Of a DNA stretch of 64,000 nucleotides, positions 32,308-42,400 are shown piece after piece. The stretch spans positions 310,001 through 374,000 of the forward strand of contig BCHU01000014.1 of the NCBI GenBank assembly GCA_001599715.1. The letters are read 5' to 3'. Below the pieces are notes generated by a model. That model did not search any database. It was not told the DNA's origin and saw only the letters and a list, made by a program, of their open reading frames with translations. Every line of letters begins with the position of its first letter. The first letter of the stretch is position 1. Both the position numbers and the translations under genes were made by a program. The stretch comes from Phaeotremella fagi (Eukaryota > Basidiomycota > Tremellomycetes > Tremellales > Phaeotremellaceae).

Positions 32308-33057
32308 TCATCTTCGACTTCCTTGCATATCCCTCATCCACCGTTCTCCCCATTCCATAACCTCTCCCATAGCCTCTGAGTCCATAACCTCTAGCACTTC
32401 TGAATCCGTAAAACCAAGTTCCTGAAAAGATTCAATTGGAAAAGAATCGTTTTCAGACGTGATATTTTGGCTTGATGGATGATATGGGATAGAATCCATA
32501 TCAACCTCATCGTTCTCGTTCTCAGATCGTAAAAATGGAATTGGGTCGTTAGGAGAAAAAACCGGAATAGAATCCATGACCATCCTTTCATCATCATCAC
32601 CATCAGACTTCAACTTATAAGGTCCGCTACGTTCTGGAGCTTGCAGTTCAAATTGAGGAACTAGACTCATGACCACCGTATCGTCTTCTCCGGACTTCAT
32701 CGTGTACTCCTGACGTTTAAAGAGTAGTTTGTTTTTTCTTGGGTTCTTTGGTACGCCAGTCGATTTACTTTCATTCTCGATCGTTTTCATTTCGATATCA
32801 GCTGTCTCTTGGGTCGTTGAAGGAGAATTAGTTTGGGTTTGTGCGTTACTATCCGGCGTATTGAGGATGTTTGAGATTGACATCATACCTCGAATTGAAT
32901 TTGAGGATTTATCGCGGTCGACGCTCATGGCTGCTTCTAATAGAAGATCGAGATTCATGTTCGAGCTAGAGGTGAAAATAGGAATTGAAATTATTTCCCT
33001 CAGACTAGAGTTGACTATAGATTCTTCAAGTCTTCTCTCGAAGGCAGGGGAATTCAT
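32308..33057 (-). CDS. Orphan acidic protein with repeated MDSIP motifs
   Basis: Single-exon minus-strand frame; the first in-frame ATG is 33057 (MNSPAFERRLEESIV). About 249 residues, acidic, Ser/Asn-rich and probably disordered. Three spaced similar words occur: VVMSLVPQF, VMDSIPVFSPND and VDMDSIPYHPSS. They suggest an internal repeat or a short binding motif used several times. The C-terminus is helical and Trp-containing (GEVMEWGERWMRDMQ). I recognise no family. It is convergent with CMC1 (131 bp between stops). Confidence 0.5.
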   Translation of the reverse strand: MNSPAFERRLEESIVNSSLREIISIPIFTSSSNMNLDLLLEAAMSVDRDKSSNSIRGMMSISNILNTPDSNAQTQTNSPSTTQETADIEMKTIENESKSTGVPKNPRKNKLLFKRQEYTMKSGEDDTVVMSLVPQFELQAPERSGPYKLKSDGDDDERMVMDSIPVFSPNDPIPFLRSENENDEVDMDSIPYHPSSQNITSENDSFPIESFQELGFTDSEVLEVMDSEAMGEVMEWGERWMRDMQGSRR

Positions 33058-33249
33058 GAAAAGACTTAGCAATGTTCTGAGATAAAGGAAGGAAGCAACA
33101 GACAAAATATAAACCGATCATAGTTCTTCGAGAGAAATCATCAAATCTGAACAAACGTCGTAACATCGTTATTCTACAGAACTCATACAGACCCCTCATG
33201 AAAATCTCCATATCCTTCAACAGTAACAAATCCCGATAGGAATCCTTTA

Positions 33250-33684
33250 TCAATCCTCATTCTCACCCGATACAGTCTTCAACTGCGCCTCCAACGCAGT
33301 AACTTGACGACTCAACTCATCATTCTCACTTCTCAACCTTTCCCTTTTCAGAGCCTCAATCTCCCTCTCGTTGGCTTCATAAATAGCTTGCAGTGAAGCT
33401 AACGAATACTTTTCTTCTTGACGTGACGGAACCTCTGACACCTCCCTATACTCCTCGGCCTCTACTGTATGATCGTCTTCTAACCACCATTCATCACAGC
33501 CTACTGTATGACCTACTACTTTACCAAAAAGTGTATTTGAGCGTTTACAACATCGCTCGGTATCTTTTTCTTCTTCTCCGTTAGCTGAATCTTGGGGATG
33601 ATTGTGGATTACAGAATGTTCGTCGTTTGAATAATGAGTGTTCATTTCGGAACTTTGCGTGATGTTTGAGGTTGTAGGATCCAT
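33250..33684 (-). CDS. Orphan 144-residue coiled-coil protein
   Basis: Single-exon minus-strand frame with ATG 33684 (MDPTTSNITQSSEMNT). The N-terminal half is polar with a CCKRSNTLFGKVVGHTVGCD segment. The C-terminal 50 residues form an amphipathic coiled coil (LQAIYEANEREIEALKRE, LSRQVTALEAQLKTVSG), which would support dimerisation. There is no basic DNA-binding region before it, so it is not a standard bZIP. Family unknown. Confidence 0.5.
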   Translation of the reverse strand: MDPTTSNITQSSEMNTHYSNDEHSVIHNHPQDSANGEEEKDTERCCKRSNTLFGKVVGHTVGCDEWWLEDDHTVEAEEYREVSEVPSRQEEKYSLASLQAIYEANEREIEALKRERLRSENDELSRQVTALEAQLKTVSGENED

Positions 33685-34398
33685 TTCGAATTTATTCAGT
33701 GTGATAGAGTGATTTAATTCGAAGTGTAGAAAGTAGAAATAGAGGGGAAAGATGAAAAGGACTGAATAATGTACTCGTTGAGTAGAAGTCCAAACGAATC
33801 AATCTCCGTCGTCATTGACTGCCACAGAAAGGAGAGCAGATAAAAGGACTTTCATCGTAGGAATAGATCAATGGAGAGGGACGTCATTGGAGCAGAGGTT
33901 TTATTCGTACTGCAATTGTCTTGAGTATGCGTGTCGGCAAGAAGAACACAGGCCCTCAGTACGCCGGTTTTTTTTCATCACAACTATTGGTGTACAGTAC
34001 TTCGTCAACCTGCCCTTGATTTTCATTTATTCTACCGACGATTTTAACCTGTGATGTGAAATGTCGAGTGTCTATAGATAGATTACCGACTGGGATGAAG
34101 AGCTCATTCCTATCTTTCGAGCTTACGTCTCTTCTGATTCTGATAATTTACTCTGTGGTCATCTATCACAACAGTGCAAGAGATGACAATGAGTGATGGG
34201 TGTGGCACCTTCTCAAGATGAGATGAACCCTCAACTTAAGAAGGCTAGTTAGGTGTACGGTACAAAACTATGCTCTAGCCCTCAAAAGAAGTAGTAATAC
34301 TGATTGCAATTATATGAATTCATTGACATATCCATGAACTTATGGCTAAGCCCTCAAAAACCCTTTCCTCATTCATCCCTATTATCCGATTAAACCCT
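33685..34398. other. Intergenic region between two orphan genes
   Basis: No supported gene. A plus-strand open frame at 33815-34054 has no ATG start and no recognisable feature. GTACAGTAC occurs at about 33992. Confidence 0.4.
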
Positions 34399-34758
34399 CT
34401 ATGATCTCTTAAGAACTGAAAAAGAGTTCTCACCCTCCGCAGAACTTCCCTCATCCCTCTTAGCAGCCAGAGCGAAGTCCTCCTTCTTCGAAACCTGAAA
34501 AGTAGTAGTCTCACAACTCACCAAATTAGAAGGATAGGGTGGAGAATCTAAACCGAAGACATCAATCGGTGGGAGAGTACTTGTACTTGTACTTGTACTT
34601 GTAACTCGTATTTCCGTGGTTATTTGTATTGTGTTCCGAGGGTTAGATTCTGAGTTTGAGTTTGAGGTAGCTGCTTCAAAATTTTCATCTGGATTTGTAT
34701 CTTGAGATAAGTTTGAGGTAGGTGCTTGAGAGTTCTCTGGGATTGTATCTTTAGACAT
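34399..34758 (-). CDS. Orphan 119-residue Ser/Thr-rich protein
   Basis: Single-exon minus-strand frame from ATG 34758 (MSKDTIPENSQAPTSNLSQD). It is Ser/Thr/Asn-rich with a TSTSTSTST run encoded by a GTACTT microsatellite (about 34578-34602), followed by PPIDVFGLDSPPYPSN. No known domain is present and it is probably disordered. A real gene is likely but not certain; the frame has an ATG, polar composition like its neighbours, and the same strand. Confidence 0.4.
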   Translation of the reverse strand: MSKDTIPENSQAPTSNLSQDTNPDENFEAATSNSNSESNPRNTIQITTEIRVTSTSTSTSTLPPIDVFGLDSPPYPSNLVSCETTTFQVSKKEDFALAAKRDEGSSAEGENSFSVLKRS

Positions 34759-35133
34759 CTTTCTAACGCGGGTCGATGTTTATGTTAAAATCGATAGACC
34801 GTTGTTGATCAATCGTCAGTCTTTTGATTTCACAAGTAGTATTCTTGGGTCGGCTTTCGAAATTTGTTGACTTTTCAGGAATTGTCTTCGAATCGACTGC
34901 GAGAGATTGATCACAGACAGGAAATCTTTTGCTCTCCTTTATGCCCTTACTAAACTACAGTAGATTACTTATCGGACTTTCACTAGTTAGTTGATTTTTT
35001 TACTGTCAACAATAAACATGCAGTGGCAAAAAATTGAAAACAAGGCATAATGGGTTGAAGTTACCGACCATTGATATACTTTACATCGTCTGCAATCTCC
35101 ACAAAACAGTATAGAAGCTGATACAGATCTTAT
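34759..35133. other. Intergenic region between two orphan genes
   Basis: AT-rich spacer with no gene or RNA that I can support. Confidence 0.35.
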
Positions 35134-35565
35134 CTAACCAACGATAGTTTTCTTTGAGCTAACACCGCCAACCGAGCTGTTCTGAATCTCACTTTTCTGA
35201 TGAATCCTACCAAAAGTATAAATACTTTCAACATCCTTAAAGAAATTTATAAGACGTCCTCGTAAAACTTCAGTCCGCCCAAACCCTAAATTGATAAATT
35301 TTTTACCGCCATTAGTATCTGGCTCTTCCTCGGAACTGTATACAGAATCAATAACATCAAAGATGGAGGAGAGCATTTGTGTTTCGTCGGGATTTGTTGG
35401 TTGGAGATCTTGCTTGTCTTGTGAGATTTCACTCGAGGTCTTTGATGACATTGTGTTTGGTTTTATCTGTTTTTTTGTTTGATTTGGGATTAGGTTTCGT
35501 TTGTGTAAAATGATATGTTGATGTTGAAGTGATCGAAAACTAATCCTCGGAATAATAGTAAACAT
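35134..35565 (-). CDS. Orphan protein with two possible starts (143 or 105 residues)
   Basis: Single-exon minus-strand frame. The long form starts at ATG 35565 with 38 residues that contain no Asp or Glu and many Arg/Lys/His (MFTIIPRISFRSLQ...), like a mitochondrial presequence. The short form starts at ATG 35451 (MSSKTSSEISQDKQD). The body contains MLSSIFDVIDSVYSSEEE and a more ordered block FINLGFGRTEVLRGRLINFF. No family recognised. The neighbouring Nudix gene has the same long/short start layout. Confidence 0.45.
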   Translation of the reverse strand: MFTIIPRISFRSLQHQHIILHKRNLIPNQTKKQIKPNTMSSKTSSEISQDKQDLQPTNPDETQMLSSIFDVIDSVYSSEEEPDTNGGKKFINLGFGRTEVLRGRLINFFKDVESIYTFGRIHQKSEIQNSSVGGVSSKKTIVG

Positions 35566-35864
35566 CGGTCTTCGAATTCAGTAAACAATTTACCAACTTC
35601 GAAGGCAAATCGCATTATAATGTCTTTTCAGGTTAGCTGTTCACTTTTTGTGTAGAAGTCCGATTTTCATGACACAAAGGAAAGACCTGTGGATCGGAAT
35701 AAGAGATCACTGTGAAGCAACTGAAGTCCATCAAGTCGCTCCGATTTCGTCTTCCAGTTCACCTTCTCGTGAGAAAAATAAGCAATGAGGGAAATCCATG
35801 ACGTTACTATACCTACAAACCAGTCTTCCATACGATTACATCACACTGCCAAATCCTAGTCTGT

Positions 35865-37023
35865 TCATTTACTCCGGAACGAATTACTGAGTTCCCAGCC
35901 TAACGCGAAATGCGACAAACGAGCATCAACAGCGTAGCCCTTGTTATCGTAATCTGATGAAAACGTCAGTCAGTCCAATCCTTAGTTGGATCGATAGAAG
36001 AACAACTGATTCTCACCGAGAAGAGTTTTATGTAGATCTTGTAATGGAACGACTCTTTTAATGATATGTTCACCCTGTCTATGTTAGCATTCACTCTTAA
36101 AAATATTAGACTTACGGGTTCGAGTTTCTGTTCGGGTTCAGGATCATTTTCACCTAGGTGAATGTCAACAGTGACCAAATTCATATTAGCACCGGACATC
36201 CTATCAAGGTCAATACTTTACAATGAGACAATTGTTGAGCTGAACTTACCCAGGATCATTAACCAAGACAGGAGAGACGAAACCAACTTTCCCGACACCG
36301 CTACCGTTTTCTGATTTAGCTTCACCATGTTCGTTAGGTTGACCACCACCAAACCCAGTCTCTTCGTGTAACTCTCGAAGTGCGGTTGTTCTGATTTCAA
36401 CCGAAACTTGTTAGAACATTCCTATCTTGATGATTGAAATAGTACTACTTACGAAGCATCTTCACCTTCATCAATCAAACCGGCTGGAAGTTCAACTAAA
36501 TGATATCAGTGATCGATCAGGCAATGGAGAGTCATCAAGGTTGTCATCCACTCACCAACGTATTTGCCAATAGGCGGTCTGAACTGTTCAATAATAATAG
36601 TAGAAACAGGTTTATTAGGATGATGAAGAAGAGCCAGAATAGCGACAGCTAACCAATCAATTCAGCCAGCTACCAGTACCCACCATCGACACCACCTTTC
36701 GATCTAGTCGTTCGATTAGCAGTTTCCCATCCCCTCTAAAATAAAATTAGTCTTAGAGTTCACTAAGCAATTGCTTGACAAGTATCAAATGGAATTACCT
36801 CTTTCCCTTCTTGATCTTTCCATTTCAATGATTCCAATTTCAAGAATTTACCTTTAAATTCTTCTTTTGATTCTAGAATTTCTGGATCTTGGGTATACGG
36901 TTTTGAGCTCATCTTTGTACTTTGGTTCCTAACTTGAAGTAGTGTTGAGATAGTTAACCTGGATCTAGGCGTTGTCTTGATATGTTTATATAAATGTTTT
37001 GAAGATGATCTAAGATAGAACAT
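35865..37023 (-). CDS. Nudix hydrolase, ADP-ribose pyrophosphatase type
   Basis: Minus-strand multi-exon gene, stop TGA 35865-35867. The spliced Nudix box reads GLIDEGEDASTTALRELHEE followed by TGF, which fits G-x5-E-x7-REL-x-EE-x-GF, so the magnesium site is intact. Upstream residues such as FLKLESLKWKDQEGKEV and downstream GGGQPNEHGEAKSE and VTVDIHLGEND fit the ADP-ribose pyrophosphatase (Ysa1/NUDT5-like) group. The last exon is DYDNKGYAVDARLSHFALGW. There are two in-frame starts: ATG 37023 gives a 37-residue acid-free N-terminus typical of mitochondrial targeting, while ATG 36912 (MSSKPYTQDPEIL) would give a cytosolic form. The substrate is inferred from family. Confidence 0.82.
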
Positions 37024-37132
37024 CAATGTAAATGATCAACATCGAAATGAAACTTGGTTGTCAACATATGACGTTGCTGTTTTTACGTTATACAACCTAC
37101 TACAAATTCATCAAAGAATTACAGTAACGTAT

Positions 37133-38371
37133 CTAAGCCTTTGCCTTTTTCTTGATACCCAACAACTTCTGCATCCCCTCTCTCTTCCTCTTAATCTGAA
37201 CTTGAGCAGATACACCACCATCCAAGATTTTACCTTTAGCTGCCAATAAACTTTGAACCGAAGGTTCACCAACACCACCAATCCCCGGTACAGGTTTACG
37301 TTTTATCGTCAAACTTTCAACAACCGTTTTTTTCAGTTCTTCCTCTTCATCTTCCCCTTCAACATCGTTTTCCTTCTCTTTACCCTTCCCATTACCAGTT
37401 GGAACTTTACTGAAAACCATTCTAACCAAAGCGTCATCCTCCTCCTCTTCTCTCTTCCGTTTCTCCTCCTCCTCCTTACTCTCACGTTCAGCATGTAAAG
37501 CTTCCAGAAGAGCAGCAGGATCAGAACTCAAACCACCTTGTTCAACCCGAGCGTTCCTCTGTCTTAAATCTGACAACTCATCCATTCTTTCCATCTCCAA
37601 TCGACTGGCTTCTTGTGATCGTTCAAGATCTGCCATCGCGTCACGTTCAGCAGCCGATTCTTTGATATCACCATTAGAGTCGAGATCATCATCCGCTGCT
37701 GCGTCTGGCATTATACCGACTTTACCATTGGGATCTGCATCTGACCAATTCTCAAAATTACGGGTCGCACCGTGCTAAGAGGTTTTACGTTAGTAGTGAA
37801 CAGATCAACTCAATGGAAATTCAAAGATAGACCTACCTCCATAGTATAATCAGCAGCTTTAGGATCAGTCTTGAAAGTAATTTCTGATGAGCACGTAGGA
37901 CATTTCTAAAAAACGAAGCTTCCAGTCAGCAAACCATATAACCAACAAAAAAAAGGTGTAAAACAAGACGTACGATATAAAATCTAAAAATCTTGATCCC
38001 AAAATAATCTTCCCCAACAGCCGTTTCCTTCCTAGCATTGAATTTCTTCCCCTTATAAACGTATTCACCACATCTCGTGCATCTCATCGAGAACGGGGCC
38101 ATCAATCGAATGGTCATTTGGGTATCACGAGGGACTTTTGATCGTTTGATTTTAGACGGATCGAAATCCGGTGGGAAACTTTTTTGGATGGGGTTAGTTC
38201 ATGCTTTCTCTTTGGAGAGGTTTGATGGGATGGACTTACTATTTCTATTTGTCATTTGAATTTGGGTATAGTGGTATTATGTGGAGATGAATGGATGGAT
38301 TTGGTCAGTGATAGTTCTGAAATTGAAGGGAAGTGTGTTTGACTTACATTTAAAACCTTACGTTCGGACAT
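37133..38371 (-). CDS. YJU2: Pre-mRNA splicing factor YJU2 (CCDC94/Cwf16)
   Basis: Minus-strand gene starting at ATG 38371 with an 8-codon exon (MSERKVLN, 38348-38371). The conserved continuation [16 protein letters not shown] is restored only if a 5-nt exon at 38240-38244 is included; direct joining to the next exon (ending at 38178) gives an early stop. The zinc site is [19 protein letters not shown]...[14 protein letters not shown], with the typical [15 protein letters not shown] after it. The C-terminal half is charged and helical ([34 protein letters not shown]) and ends [11 protein letters not shown], likely a nuclear signal. Family knowledge: Yju2 joins the spliceosome to promote the first catalytic step. 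Confidence 0.9.
38240..38244 (-). other. YJU2: 5-nt microexon of YJU2
   Basis: On the minus strand the sequence reads ...ACAAATAG, then AAATA, then GTAAGTCC. These five bases add Lys plus the first two bases of Tyr, giving [17 protein letters not shown], the strongly conserved start of YJU2 proteins. Flanking introns are 103 nt (38245-38347) and 61 nt (38179-38239, with a CTAAC branch point). Confidence 0.75.
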
Positions 38372-39405
38372 CTCGAGAGAATAATCCTAGACGTTAGCTG
38401 AAGTGAGCGATGACTACGATGAGAGCGAGGCTGCTCTAGATGTATGAAATGTAGAAAAAAAGAGTGATAATAAAAGTAGAAGTAAAAGTTGAAGATTGAA
38501 AATGAGAGCAACAACTATTTGAGTGGCAATTTGAGTGAGGCTTCTTTCGTTTGCGCGATCACCAAGAAGGAGTAGAAGAGTGATACACCATATATATCTT
38601 TTGAATCAACTAACTAACTAACTACTACGACCCAAACTAACTACTTAAAACCCCACCTTCATCACCAAAAACCAGAATAATTTCCCCAGAAAACAAAGAG
38701 AAAAAACATAATCATCATATTCTTATTCTTCTTCACACCCACACAAAATTCTCCCAACATGAAAAAGAAAAAAGAAAAAATGAAACATATCTAAATAAAA
38801 GGAAAAGAGTCATCTGCCATTCTGTTCGTGTCATCTTAGGAGATGATGGAAATAGAAAGCGTATGAGGTATTGTTAAAAAATGATATAATTTATATTAGA
38901 CGTTTGACTTTTTCAAACGAGACACGGATTTTTCAGGTCCAGAATCTCCGTTCAACTCAAGTCGATAAACAGAGAAAAAAAAAGGAAAAGAAAAGAAAAT
39001 TGAGACACATGATATACTGAATGAGAAGAAACCTCCAAAAAAGAGAATAAGTAAAATGTATATTTATTATGAGAGTCGTGATTTGATGTCGAGTTTTTGT
39101 GAGAGTTTCCATGGTGATAATAATTGATTTCTAATTGAAACATACAATTTTACTGAATCGAGGGATAGGATATATGGAAATATTCGCATTTTCTTGGTAT
39201 TCAATTTGGGTAGATTGATGTGATGATGAGAATCCAAATTGAATCGTAGAAAACGGATAAATCCAATATAATAAATGAAGACAATCGAGAAGGAACCATG
39301 CAAAGTAATGATATGAAATGACGTTTATAATATGAGGATCTGATATATCCGTCAGTCCATTATCACAACTAAAAAAAAAGGAATGACCCACCAAATCCAA
39401 CTTGA
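38372..39405. other. Intergenic region between NOT1 3' end and YJU2 5' end
   Basis: About 1 kb without a supported gene. Near 38610 there is a short CTAA repeat (ACTAACTAACTAACTACTA). The rest is AT-rich, fitting the NOT1 3' UTR and YJU2 promoter. Minus-strand open frames at 38952-39409 are AT-rich chance frames. Confidence 0.4.
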
Positions 39406-42400
39406 TCATTGCATTCCACCACCAGCTCCAACCCCAACAAAGTTCTGATGAGCTTTACCAAACAACAAATAAATTTCTTCTTCAGCTCTAACAAACGGTT
39501 GTTTCCAGAACCCATAAGCTTCGTTATCGAGTAACTCGATGAAAGCGACGATAAGACCCCAGGGATGTGGACGTCTAACAATAACTCTTTCGAGTAAGAC
39601 TCTACCGATCCTTTCTGGGATAGCGTTTGGAGTTTCAGATCTTGAAGAGAGACTGAAGAGGTAGAGGATGAACGAGATGAAGAAGAGGGTATGGGCTGAT
39701 GGATATCTCAATTGATCAGCTACCACTGAAAGTAAATAATATTGACCTATAACAACGATCAGCTTCAGAACAATATATATAATTCCAACATGACACTTAC
39801 CCTCTGCGTCAAAACTGAAAGCTAGATTGGTAAGAATACCAACTTCCGGTGCTTTAGGATCAAACTCCGCTACACCGGTTTGGTTGAATCGACGAGAAAT
39901 AGCCGTAGTACCCAAATAAAACACGGTAGCGTGGAGTAAAGTATGATTCCAAGTGACGACATTACCATCCTTGGTCGTGTTCTTAACAGCGATCCTATTC
40001 TTCAATTCACCAACAATAGCAGAAGCAGTTGGGACTCCCGAACGAACATGAGATTCAATAGCCGCTCTCATGTTGCCACTGTTCAAAGTTTTGATATTAT
40101 CAGATCGAACACTAGGGAATCTCTGCATCAACGGGATGAGTTGATCCAATCGTTTATAATAGTCCGGTAAAGGTGCTTCAGCGTGTGGGAAAGCTGATAA
40201 CACAATGTTACGAAGTTGAACGCAATGAGTTGGAATAGCTGTTGACAACGTATGATAGAATTCGACGAGGAATTCCGGGAAATCGTGCATCAGAACCAAC
40301 AAGATTCGAAGTGTTCCCCTGAAAATACTTCTTGATGAATGCGACATATCACCTGATTTGAGGAACGGCGACAAGAAGCGAAGTAACCACATCATACATC
40401 TGTGGAAATCTGACCATCCTTCATCGGTTTGAAGTAGTTTAGGCATAAACAATCGATGGGAGATCAACGATAACCAACCGAAAGCGAAACGAGGTGCGTA
40501 GGTCGGTTGAGTGATACCTAAAACATTGGCGAAGATCTTGAGACAACCAATATAAGTTTCTGGAAGTGACTGCTCGATACCAGCGAGTTCACTCAACATG
40601 CTGGTAAAGAATCTGGCCCATGGTCTTTGATCGAAAGATTCACCAAGTTCCAATTGACGTTGAACCAAACTGTACGACATGATGGTTACAATCTTGTTGT
40701 AATAGTAAACGGTACGAGGGACATTGGATGATCCGCTCTTATCACCATAGTTCTTGACAATGAGAACGATAAGTTTAGCGAGAGAATCCGTACCAAAGAA
40801 TCTCATCGAGCCACCATCAGCGTTAACACTACTAGCATCAAGATCGACAGCGCAGTTGATAGCTGATCGATAGAAAGCAGCAGAGATATCTTCTCCACTT
40901 AGAATACCTTCCTTCTGTAAAAGAGTGACGTAAGGTACGAAAGCGACTTCTGGATTTTTGGAAGATTGGAAAACTCGAACCCATTCGAGGAAATAGTGAG
41001 TCAAACGTTCTTGCAATTTCGCATCGATTCCTCGAGGAATATCTTCGTTAGGTCCGTTGGACGATGAAGCGGACATTTCACGAGAACTTTGAGGTCCACG
41101 AAGATCGTCAAGTAAAGCGTCGACTTGAGGGGTGGATCGACCAAGTTCATGAGCTTTCAACATGGCCGCCAAGGAAGCGGCAAATCCGTTTCGTGGAACA
41201 CAAGGTCGTTCACCCAAAGAACATTCTCTGACGAGTTGAGCGATGAAATCAAGGATCTCTGGTGCGTAAGATCGAAGGATGAGTTCAGCCAATTGAGCAT
41301 CGAGTTCTGGGGGTGAAATGAAAGAAGCTCTAATAAGGGTAGCTGTGACGGGGACGTTGAATTTACGCTGAAAAGATTATCAGCAAATGTAACAGAAAAT
41401 ACGTTGGGAGTACTCACAACATCCTCAGCATAGATCAACCATTGCTTAACCTCCTTATTGACCTTAGGAACCAAATCACAAAGTTGTTGTAACATTGAAA
41501 CATAAACTTCTCTTCCAAGTTGTGAATTACATTTATAAAGCAATTGCACGACTTTTTGAGCGATAACCAAAGTCATCTGTTCCCTGTTACTGGATTGGTT
41601 AGCAACGATGATGACTGTTCTAATCAAACCACGTAGATCATGATCAGCAGGTAAAGCGATGATTGAAGTGATCTGAGTTTGTTGCGAAAGAATGTTTTCA
41701 ACTTCACCGACTAATTCATGGAATTTCTCGAGACTCGTTTGAGCAGGTAGAGGTTGTGGTGAATGGTTCGTATCAACGTCGTAACCCGGTTGAGGTGAAG
41801 CACCACGTTTAACATCAGGTGGTACCAAACCATCGTTAAGACCTAAATCTCTGTAACCAGCTGGCAAGTAGTTTTCACCGTTAGCAACAAGTTGTTGAAC
41901 ATTCGAAGTCGGAATAACTCTAGCTGGTTCAGCGAAATCTTGATAGACTCTCAATTGTTGAGGAGAAAGTCCGCCACTCTTGAGACGTAAATGATCTGGA
42001 AGAGCTGAATGAGAAATGCTAACAGCGAAAGAAGCACCGTCCCAGAACGGTTGTGGATTTCTTGATTCCCTATGAGCCTTTCTCGCAGCATACTGAGGAG
42101 CGAGATTGACATCGATATCTTTAGCTGATTTCTCCATTGCAGCTTTCTTGATGACTGAACAAGCAGCATCCAAATTATCACCCACAACACCAGCGATCAT
42201 TGGCTCCGGCATTGTCTCTTCGGTGAAACCGTTTTGGTTGAGCATCGAACGAACATTCGCGATCATACTGGTTCTCAATGGCTCTTTACAAGTAACCAAA
42301 GCAAGGTTCCCAGCAAGATTTTGAACCATCATATGAGCAGAACCACGCATTTTGTTTGCGTCAGGTTCCATACCGAAATCTTTTTGAACAAGATCTCTTG

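Noticed and set aside
33815..34054. 79-codon plus-strand frame
   Set aside because: It has no ATG start, no splice-supported extension and no motif.
34575..34605. GTACTT microsatellite
   Set aside because: Short simple repeat inside an orphan reading frame; no sign of a mobile element.
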